A stretch of DNA of 9,880 nucleotides. It comes from DASTCC01 sp035711465. Lineage in GTDB: Bacteria; Acidobacteriota; Vicinamibacteria; Vicinamibacterales; SCN-69-37. Where the stretch lies: the NCBI GenBank assembly GCA_035711465.1, contig DASTCC010000528.1, forward strand, positions 1 to 9,880. The letters are read 5' to 3'. Below the pieces are notes generated by a model that was not told the origin of the DNA, did no database searches, and was given only the letters and a program-made list of their open reading frames with translations. How positions within the stretch are numbered: the first letter of the stretch is position 1; each line of letters opens with the position of its first letter. Shown here in pieces: positions 1 through 4,937 of the stretch. A program made the position numbers and the translations under genes.

Positions 1-377
1 CAGGTGCCGGCGCGCAGCTCGGCGACGTTGTCGGCGATGCGCCGGTCCAGCGCCAGAATCAACGCCATCGTCAGCTCGGCGACCGCGATCGAATTCTTGC
101 CCGGACAGTTGGCGACGACGATCCGGCGCGCCGTCGCGGCCGTGACGTCGATGGTGTTGACGCCGGCGCCGGCGCGGATGATGAGCTTCAACGACTTCCC
201 CAGCGCCGGCTCGGCGACCTTCGTCGATCGCACTACCAGCACGTCGGGCTCGAGCGACGCGACCGCGTCGGCGAGCGCCTGATCCTGCAGCTCCGGCTGC
301 GAGATCACTTCGCAGCCGAGCGCCTTCAGGCCGTCGATCCCGCTCTTCTCGAACTTGTCGGCAACAAGGATCTTCAC
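1..377 (-). CDS. serA: D-3-phosphoglycerate dehydrogenase, N-terminal part (runs off left edge)
   Basis: This enzyme oxidises 3-phosphoglycerate to 3-phosphohydroxypyruvate with NAD+, the first step of the phosphorylated serine pathway in the cytoplasm. Only the first 125 residues are in the window. They begin MKILVADKFE and show the family's N-terminal substrate-domain pattern: an R-S-T at residues 50-52, the RAGAGVNTID block at about 68-77, and VANCPGKNS...AELTMALILALDR at about 88-111, leading into the nucleotide-binding domain. The start is GTG at 377-375, preceded by AGAGGA (386-381) only three bases away. No ATG gives a better fit to the family N-terminus. It lies 61 bases downstream of the DUF1015 gene on the same strand, so co-transcription is plausible. 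Whether a C-terminal ACT or ASB domain is present cannot be seen. Other D-2-hydroxyacid dehydrogenases are the main alternative, but the N-terminal blocks favour SerA. Confidence 0.92.
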   Translation of the reverse strand, partial: MKILVADKFEKSGIDGLKALGCEVISQPELQDQALADAVASLEPDVLVVRSTKVAEPALGKSLKLIIRAGAGVNTIDVTAATARRIVVANCPGKNSIAVAELTMALILALDRRIADNVAELRAGT

Positions 378-380
378 GAG

Positions 381-386
381 TCCTCT
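381..386 (-). promoter_or_regulatory. Ribosome binding site of serA, partly made by a repeat unit
   Basis: On the minus strand AGAGGA is followed by CTC and the GTG start. Its first two bases are the last two of the final 7-base repeat unit (385-391), so the repeat array runs directly into the translation signal. The three-base spacing is short for a canonical site. Confidence 0.5.
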
Positions 387-426
387 GAGTTCTGAGTTCT
401 GAGTTCTGAGTTCCAAGTTCTAAGTT
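385..426 (-). repeat. Tandem 7-base repeat array, six units, upstream of serA
   Basis: Six contiguous 7-base units fill 385-426. In the direction of transcription (minus strand) they read AACTTAG, AACTTGG and then four exact copies of AACTCAG, for a consensus of AACTYRG. A more diverged AACTTC-type stretch continues to about 436, close to the DUF1015 stop codon. The array occupies most of the 61-base gap between the DUF1015 gene and serA. A second, more degenerate array of the same unit, in the same orientation, lies at 4144-4231. The function is unknown. The perfect copies suggest recent slippage or expansion. Because the array is outside both reading frames, a copy-number change would alter leader length rather than protein sequence. 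Confidence 0.9.
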
Positions 427-438
427 GCAGAAGTTCTT

Positions 439-1656
439 CTATATCAAATGGACCAGCAGCCCGTCCCTGAGCTTCGGTTCGAACCACGTCGACTTCGGAG
501 GCATGATACCGCCCGCGTCGGCAATTGCCATCAGATCCTCGACGCTCACCGGGAACATCGAGAACGCCACCGCCGCCTTGCCGGCGTCGACGAGGCGCTC
601 GAGCTCCCCGGTGCCGCGGATTCCGCCGCAGAAATCGATGCGTTTGTCGGTGCGGACATCGCCGATGTGGAGGACCGGCGCCAGCACCGTCCGGTGCAGC
701 ACCTCGACGTCCAGGCCGTCGGCGCGCGACGTCCCAGGCGGCGGCGCCGGCAGCGTCAGCGCGTGCCACCTGCCGGCCAGATACATCGAGACGACGCCCG
801 CGCGCGCCGGCACCGGCGTGCCCTCGCTCACCTTCACGCGGCTGCCAAGCGCCCCGAGAAACGCGTCCGGCGACAGCCCGGCGAGATCCTTCACGATGCG
901 GTTGTAGGCGAGGATCTGGACCTGCGAATCGGGGATCGCGACGGCGATAAACCCGTCGGCCTCGCTCGACCGGCCGCCCGCCGATCGCAGCGCGGCGCGC
1001 GCCCTCGCCGCGCTCGCCGCGCGATGGTGGCCGTCCGCGATGTAGAGCGCCGGCAGATCCGCAAATGCGTTCACCAGCGCCGTCACGTCGGCCGGCGCCA
1101 CCTGCCATACGGTGTGGACGACGCCGTCCGGCGCGGTCAGGTTGTACAGCGGCGTCCTGCCCGTGTAACCCGCCACGACTCGATCGACCGCCGCCGACGC
1201 GTGGTACGTCAGGAACACGACGCCCGTCTGCGCGCGGGTCTCGACGATGTGCCGCGTCCGATCGTCTTCCTTGTCCTTGCGCGTCTTCTCGTGCTTCTTG
1301 ATCAGACCGCGATCGTACTCGTCGACCGGGAAGCAGCCGGCGACGCCGGTCTGCACGTGCGTCCCCATCTGCAATCGATAGAGATACAGCGTCGGCTCGG
1401 CGTCGAGCACCAGCGGCGCCGCGCGCTTCAGCTCCTCGAGGTTCCTCACCGCCTGCGCGTACACCGCGTCGTCGTACGGATTGACGTCGGGCGGCAGATC
1501 GATCTCCGCCCGGGTCACGCGCAGGAAGCTCTTCGGCTGACCGGCTGCGAGCGCGCGAGCCTCATCCGCGTTAACGACGTCGTAGGGAACCGAGGCGACG
1601 GCAGAGGCCGCCTCCGGCGCTGGTCGCAGCGCCCGGAAGGGGATCAGTTGGCTCAT
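439..1656 (-). CDS. DUF1015 family protein (serine-pathway-associated, function unproven)
   Basis: A 405-residue cytoplasmic protein with no signal peptide, covering the usual full length of DUF1015 proteins. Visible family hallmarks are the N-terminal PFRALRP block with VPYDVVN (about 6-29), the charged HEKTRKDKEDDR block (122-133), the IADGHHR motif (206-212), and a C-terminal MPPKSTWFEPKLRDGL block (385-400). No enzymatic function is established to my knowledge. Genes of this family often neighbour serA and serC in other bacteria (recalled, not checked here), and here serA is the next gene downstream. DGHHR resembles the G-x-[HR]-R motif of the ParB/sulfiredoxin fold, which includes a free-serine kinase in archaea, so a role in serine or phosphoserine metabolism is a reasonable inference. 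The ATG at 1656 is 5 bases past the stop of the M23 gene and has no clear Shine-Dalgarno sequence, which suggests translational coupling. Confidence 0.9.
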   Translation of the reverse strand: MSQLIPFRALRPAPEAASAVASVPYDVVNADEARALAAGQPKSFLRVTRAEIDLPPDVNPYDDAVYAQAVRNLEELKRAAPLVLDAEPTLYLYRLQMGTHVQTGVAGCFPVDEYDRGLIKKHEKTRKDKEDDRTRHIVETRAQTGVVFLTYHASAAVDRVVAGYTGRTPLYNLTAPDGVVHTVWQVAPADVTALVNAFADLPALYIADGHHRAASAARARAALRSAGGRSSEADGFIAVAIPDSQVQILAYNRIVKDLAGLSPDAFLGALGSRVKVSEGTPVPARAGVVSMYLAGRWHALTLPAPPPGTSRADGLDVEVLHRTVLAPVLHIGDVRTDKRIDFCGGIRGTGELERLVDAGKAAVAFSMFPVSVEDLMAIADAGGIMPPKSTWFEPKLRDGLLVHLI

Positions 1657-1661
1657 GAACG

Positions 1662-2924
1662 CTAATTATTATCGGGACGTGACGGCTTCGGAGCGGCCAG
1701 CCTGGCGTCGAGCTCGGCGAACAGCCGGTCGCGCTCGGCCCTGAACGCCGCCATCTGCGATGCCGGGATCGGATCGCCGGCCGGCAGGCTGCGGAACACT
1801 TCCAGCGGGTTGACCCATCTGCCGTTGCGCTTCATCCGGAAGTCGAGGTGCGTGCCGGTGACGACGCCGGAGTTGCCGACGTTGCCGATGACCTCACCCT
1901 GTTCGACTCGATCGCCCCTCTTTACCTTGAAGGCCGACAGATGAAGGTAGTTGCTCTCGTAGCCGCCGGGATGCCGGATGGTCACGAGGCGGCCGGAGGC
2001 GCCGGAGAATGCCGCGAAGACGACTTCGCCCGCGGCGATCGCCACCACCGGCGCGCCGTACCCGGCGCGGTAGTCGATCGCGGGATGCGCGCGAACGCTG
2101 CCGTAAACCGGATGCAGGCGCCGCAGGTTATAGCCCGACGACATCGTCGTCTCGAACTTGAGCGGCGACTTGAGGAACTGGCGCTTGAGCGATCGGCCTT
2201 CGCCGTCGTACCAGCCCGCCTTGCCGTCGACCTCGAACGGGATCGCGGCGATGGTCTTGCCTTCGTGATGCAGGACCGCGGCGCGCAGCGAGTCGTAGCC
2301 GGACGGCTCGCCGTTGCGATAGACGCGATCGAAGAGCACCCGGAACTCGTCGCCGTCCTGAAGCTCGGAGTTGAAGTCGACCAGACCGCTGAACGCCTCC
2401 GCGAGCTTCAGCGCGAGGTACACCTGTTCGCCCTCGGCTTCCATCGCCGCGATGAGCGACGGCTGGTCGCGGCTGATGCGCGCGCCGGCGGCGTCGATCA
2501 CGACGTCTTTCGGATAGGCGACGACCTCGGCGGCAAACGCGGGCGCCGGCGAGGCCGGGCCTGGCAGCTGACGCGAAATCACGCGCAGGAATTTGTCGGC
2601 GTCGATCTCGTAACGGAACTCGCGGAGCAGCCCGTCGAGTGACGTGACGATGCGATAGGGCTGTCGGGCGCGAAGCTGCCTCGGGTTGAAGACCTCACGG
2701 ACGGCCTGCACCAGCGAGGCGGTGAGATCGGCCGGGACGTCGTTCTGGCGCAGCAGCGTCTCGAGCGTCGCGTTCTGCGGCACGACGGCTTCGACGGTGT
2801 TCGAGTCGAGCGGCAGCAGGATGTCGGCCTGGACCTGCTCGACGCGCATGCCGGCATCGCCATGGCAGGCTGCCAGCAGAACCGACATCGCGGCCACGAA
2901 CGGAATCCGTTTCAGCAGTCGCAC
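1662..2924 (-). CDS. M23-family metallopeptidase, predicted lipoprotein
   Basis: Probably an envelope peptidoglycan endopeptidase (LytM/M23 type) of 420 residues. I place the start at GTG 2924, giving an N-terminus of MRLLKRIPF, a hydrophobic stretch and the lipobox LAAC with the lipidated Cys at residue 20. An ATG at 3047 would add 41 residues, bury this signal and overlap ogt. The middle region (about 40-250) looks like the LysM/OapA-like N-terminal module seen in MepM-type proteins (VPQNATLETLLRQNDV, then DFNSELQDGDEFRVLFD). The M23 domain follows: HPAID (H280, D284), then NYLHLSAF (H328), then GTHLDFRM (H359). In the last motif the usual H-x-H second histidine is Asp361. The C-terminus is an Ala/Arg-rich tail. 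It is the first gene of a likely operon with DUF1015 and serA. Confidence 0.9.
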   Translation of the reverse strand: MRLLKRIPFVAAMSVLLAACHGDAGMRVEQVQADILLPLDSNTVEAVVPQNATLETLLRQNDVPADLTASLVQAVREVFNPRQLRARQPYRIVTSLDGLLREFRYEIDADKFLRVISRQLPGPASPAPAFAAEVVAYPKDVVIDAAGARISRDQPSLIAAMEAEGEQVYLALKLAEAFSGLVDFNSELQDGDEFRVLFDRVYRNGEPSGYDSLRAAVLHHEGKTIAAIPFEVDGKAGWYDGEGRSLKRQFLKSPLKFETTMSSGYNLRRLHPVYGSVRAHPAIDYRAGYGAPVVAIAAGEVVFAAFSGASGRLVTIRHPGGYESNYLHLSAFKVKRGDRVEQGEVIGNVGNSGVVTGTHLDFRMKRNGRWVNPLEVFRSLPAGDPIPASQMAAFRAERDRLFAELDARLAAPKPSRPDNN

Positions 2925-2935
2925 GAGTGTGCCAA

Positions 2936-2965
2936 AGTGTAAACCAGCGTTAACGAACTTGTCAG
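2936..2965 (-). promoter_or_regulatory. Candidate sigma70-like promoter for the M23-DUF1015-serA operon
   Basis: On the minus strand CTGACA (2965-2960) is separated by 18 bases from TACACT (2941-2936). These match the -35 and -10 consensus at 5 and 4 of 6 positions. The GTG start of the M23 gene is only 11 bases beyond the -10 box, so a transcript would be almost leaderless, in keeping with the lack of a Shine-Dalgarno sequence there. An 8-base palindrome, CGTTAACG (2948-2955), lies in the spacer. This is a pattern match only. Confidence 0.35.
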
Positions 2966-2973
2966 CCGCGAAG

Positions 2974-3474
2974 ATGCAGGAATCGGGCCCGAAATCGACA
3001 GCCGTGACTGCTGCGGTGATCCGCACGCCGATCGGCCCGCTCGACATCGAAAGTGTCGGAGAATCGGCCGTTTGTCGGATTTCGTTTCACTCGCGCGGCC
3101 GTCCGACACCGGGCAGCCTGACCGGCCTGCTGGCTGAGCTGGCCCGTCAGCTCGACGCCTACTTCGCCGGCCGCCTCGAGACCTTCGACTTGCCGCTCGC
3201 GCCGGCAGGCACGCCCTTTCAACAGGACGTATGGCGGATGCTCTTGCAGATTCCGTACGGCAGGACGTGGACCTACTCGGATCTCGCCCGGCGCATCGGA
3301 CGTCCGGACGCCGTGCGCGCCGTCGGCGCCGCCAACGGCGCTAACCCAATCCCGATCGTCATCCCGTGTCACCGCGTGATTGGAACGAACGGCAAGCTGG
3401 TCGGATTCGGCGGGGGACTGGAAACGAAACAGCGCCTGCTGCTGCTGGAAAGCGGACAGCAGGCGCTGCTCTGA
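2974..3474 (+). CDS. ogt: Methylated-DNA--protein-cysteine S-methyltransferase (O6-alkylguanine repair)
   Basis: A suicide repair protein that transfers alkyl groups from O6-alkylguanine (and O4-alkylthymine) in DNA to its own cysteine. From ATG 2974 it is 166 residues, a normal single-domain Ogt length. The N-terminal ribonuclease-like part starts with TPIGPLDIES. The DNA-binding and active-site domain contains GTPFQQDVWRMLLQIPYGRTWTYSDLARRIG, then ANGANPIPIVIPCHRVIG with the acceptor Cys132 in PCHR, and GFGGGLETKQRLL near the end. The start is uncertain: in-frame GTG codons at 3004 and 3016 would also keep the domain, and no strong Shine-Dalgarno sequence precedes any of them. The same frame is open upstream to 2686, but that stretch is antisense to the M23 gene and has no family similarity. 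It is transcribed divergently from the M23 gene and converges with the first DinB gene. There is no AraC or AlkA part, so it is not Ada. Confidence 0.95.
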   Translation: MQESGPKSTAVTAAVIRTPIGPLDIESVGESAVCRISFHSRGRPTPGSLTGLLAELARQLDAYFAGRLETFDLPLAPAGTPFQQDVWRMLLQIPYGRTWTYSDLARRIGRPDAVRAVGAANGANPIPIVIPCHRVIGTNGKLVGFGGGLETKQRLLLLESGQQALL

Positions 3475-3485
3475 CGAAGGCTTGG

Positions 3486-3539
3486 GGCGTGGAGGCGTGA
3501 AGCTAGAACCGTGCTCCACGCCTTCTCATCTTCACGCCT
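3486..3539. terminator. Interleaved inverted repeats between convergent genes (possible bidirectional terminator)
   Basis: Between the ogt stop (3474) and the stop of the minus-strand DinB gene (3540) are two inverted repeats. GGCGTGGAG (3486-3494) pairs with CTCCACGCC (3514-3522), and AGGCGTGAAG (3493-3502) pairs with CTTCACGCCT (3530-3539). The order is A-B-A'-B', so they overlap rather than nest and would form alternative hairpins or a pseudoknot-like fold. No U-tract follows on either strand, so intrinsic termination is unproven. Confidence 0.5.
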
Positions 3540-4088
3540 TCAATTCCCCCCGCCGCCGGACGACGGCGGTACCATCCCGTTCATGCGCATGTAAGTGACG
3601 ATGTTGCCGTAGTGCTCGAAGTTGTGCGCGTTGTTGAAGCCCATCGCGCCGATCCGCGAGTGTTTCTGGCCGAAGAGATCGACGACCTCGCCTGCGTTGG
3701 CGTTCGTGATCATCGTCAGCGCGTGATCGCAGAAGCTCATCGCGTCGTTGAGCGCCTTGACGATCTCGGCCTTGGTCGCGAGCTTCTCGGCATCCCCTGC
3801 GCTGCCGGCGGGCATCCCGCTGGCGGTGCTGCAGATCATCCGGCTCGCGTTCGCGACGTGACCGAACAGCTGTCCCATCGTCCGCACGTCTTTCGTCGGC
3901 TGGTACTTGTACTTGTCCTCGGGCACCTGGGCTGCGGCCTTCGTCAGGTAACCCTTGACGACGTTGTGCACGCCCCGGATCGACGCGATCGTCGTGTCCT
4001 GGGTCGCCTGCGCCGACAACGTCAACGCGGACGCCGCCACCGCCACCGCCACCGCCGCGGCAATCATCAACGTGCTCATCTTCTTCAT
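3540..4088 (-). CDS. Exported DinB-like protein (paralogue 1)
   Basis: 182 residues with a Sec-type signal peptide (MKK start, Ala/Val-rich core to about residue 24, likely cut after LSAQA). The mature part fits the DinB/YfiT-like four-helix metal-binding fold: a first histidine in QLFGHVAN (H77) and a pair in AHNFEHYGNIVTYMR (H155, H159), the expected three-histidine ligand set. DinB-fold proteins are mostly cytoplasmic; some are thiol-dependent transferases or hydrolases, but the reaction here cannot be predicted. Cys86 and Cys120 have counterparts in the next gene and could form a disulfide after export. The C-terminus is MVPPSS followed by a Gly-Asn tail. The start is well supported: AGGAG at 4100-4096 lies 7 bases before the ATG. 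About 150 bases separate it from the second DinB gene upstream, and a 7-base repeat array lies in that gap. Confidence 0.85.
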   Translation of the reverse strand: MKKMSTLMIAAAVAVAVAASALTLSAQATQDTTIASIRGVHNVVKGYLTKAAAQVPEDKYKYQPTKDVRTMGQLFGHVANASRMICSTASGMPAGSAGDAEKLATKAEIVKALNDAMSFCDHALTMITNANAGEVVDLFGQKHSRIGAMGFNNAHNFEHYGNIVTYMRMNGMVPPSSGGGGN

Positions 4089-4143
4089 GATCGATCTCCT
4101 GAGAACGAAACGCAGTGCACTAGCGCCGCAGGCGCTTCGACTG

Positions 4144-4231
4144 CTCTGAGTCTTCAGTTTCGAGTTTCAAGTCTTGAGTTCTCTTCCACGTCAGTCGCAA
4201 GTTCTGAGTTCTAAATTCTGAGTTCAAAGTT
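4144..4231 (-). repeat. Second 7-base repeat array, ten degenerate units in two runs
   Basis: In plus-strand terms, five contiguous 7-base units occupy 4197-4231 (GCAAGTT, CTGAGTT, CTAAATT, CTGAGTT, CAAAGTT), and five more diverged units occupy 4144-4178 (CTCTGAG, TCTTCAG, TTTCGAG, TTTCAAG, TCTTGAG). An 18-base non-repeat spacer separates the two runs. On the minus strand the unit is AACTCAG-like, identical in type and orientation to the array at 385-426. It fills most of the 151-base space between the two DinB genes. I see no convincing promoter or terminator in the remaining bases of that gap. Confidence 0.8.
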
Positions 4232-4239
4232 GCGCTGCG

Positions 4240-4836
4240 TCAGTTCCCTCGCCCGCGTCCGGTGTTCGCCGACGAGGGCGGCACCATGTTCTGCAGGCGG
4301 AGGTAGGTCACGAGGTTGCCGTAGTGCTCGTTGATGTGGCTCGTGTTGTAGATGAGCGCGCCGATCCGCGTGCGCGACCCGCGGCCGCTCGGGATCTCCA
4401 TCATGTTGGCCGGCGTCACCGCCTTGAATGCGTTCTCGCAGAGGGCGACGGAATCGGCAAGACGCCTCTGCAGATCGGCCTTGGTCATCTTGTCGGCGGC
4501 CCAGCCGGTCTCGCCGGCGCGCTGATCGACCTGCGCCGGGCGCTCGGTAAGCCCGCCGGTCTGCCAGCAGGCGCCGTTGTTGTCGTCGATGATATGAGCG
4601 AACATCCGGGCGTAGCTCCGGACTTCCGGCGTCGGCTGCCAGGTGTACTTGTCCGGCGGCACCATCTCCGCGGTCTGAATGATGAACCCGGCGATCCGCG
4701 TGTAGAAGCCGTTCACCTCGGCCGCGACCGACGTCGGCGGCGCTGGCGCCTGCCCTGCCGGGGCCGCTCCCTGCCGGGCCGCAGCGCCGGCGGTCAATGC
4801 ACCCACACACGTCGCCACTAAAGCGAGCTTCTTCAT
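4240..4836 (-). CDS. Exported DinB-like protein (paralogue 2)
   Basis: 198 residues with a signal peptide (MKKLALVATCVGALTAGAAA) followed by an Ala/Pro/Gln-rich linker to about residue 36. The DinB-like core aligns with the neighbouring gene. PDKYTWQPTPEVRS matches its EDKYKYQPTKDVRT. The first ligand histidine is in MFAHIIDD (H81) and the pair is in SHINEHYGNLVTYLR (H167, H171), with the same four-residue spacing. Cys90 lies nine residues after the first His, exactly as in paralogue 1, and Cys133 matches its second Cys. The end is again MVPPSS, here with an Arg/Gly tail. AGGAGG (4851-4846) with 9-base spacing supports the ATG. It is likely a tandem duplicate of the downstream gene that has diverged considerably. 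The substrate is unknown. It is divergent from the M28 peptidase gene. Confidence 0.85.
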   Translation of the reverse strand: MKKLALVATCVGALTAGAAARQGAAPAGQAPAPPTSVAAEVNGFYTRIAGFIIQTAEMVPPDKYTWQPTPEVRSYARMFAHIIDDNNGACWQTGGLTERPAQVDQRAGETGWAADKMTKADLQRRLADSVALCENAFKAVTPANMMEIPSGRGSRTRIGALIYNTSHINEHYGNLVTYLRLQNMVPPSSANTGRGRGN

Positions 4837-4937
4837 CGAGAAGTTCCTCCTGGGTGCCGACTAGGCTAGCAGATTGGCTGGCGGTCGTATCATCTCCTTG
4901 CCCGTACTCGAACACCCGTCCTCACAGGAGACCTCAG
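4837..4937. promoter_or_regulatory. Divergent intergenic region between DinB paralogue 2 and M28 peptidase
   Basis: About 100 bases must hold promoters for both outward-facing genes. Clear ribosome binding sites lie at each end: AGGAGG on the minus strand (4851-4846) and AGGAG on the plus strand (4926-4930, 7 bases before the M28 ATG). I found no convincing -35/-10 pair on either strand. Confidence 0.5.

Noticed and set aside
385..426. CRISPR-like array
   Set aside because: The units are only 7 bases and directly contiguous with no spacers, and no cas genes are present.
374..1108. A minus-strand frame reading through the repeat array into the DUF1015 region, ending with repeated Asn-Ser-Glu-Leu-Arg-type residues
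   Set aside because: The peptide is just the translated 7-base repeat plus an off-frame reading of the DUF1015 gene.
448..1665. A 405-codon open frame on the plus strand opposite the DUF1015 gene
   Set aside because: Its translation is Arg/His/Val-rich with no recognisable domain, and it mirrors the real gene. This is a typical antisense shadow in GC-rich DNA.
2686..2973. Upstream extension of ogt to an ATG at 2686
   Set aside because: The added 96 residues are antisense to the M23 coding sequence and have no similarity to the alkyltransferase family.
1662..3047. ATG at 3047 as the start of the M23 peptidase
   Set aside because: It would place 41 unconserved residues before the lipoprotein signal and overlap the start of ogt. 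GTG at 2924 gives a proper lipobox 20 residues in.
4873..4893. TTGGCT and TATCAT as a promoter for the M28 gene
   Set aside because: The two boxes are far too close (about 8 bases) to act as a -35/-10 pair.
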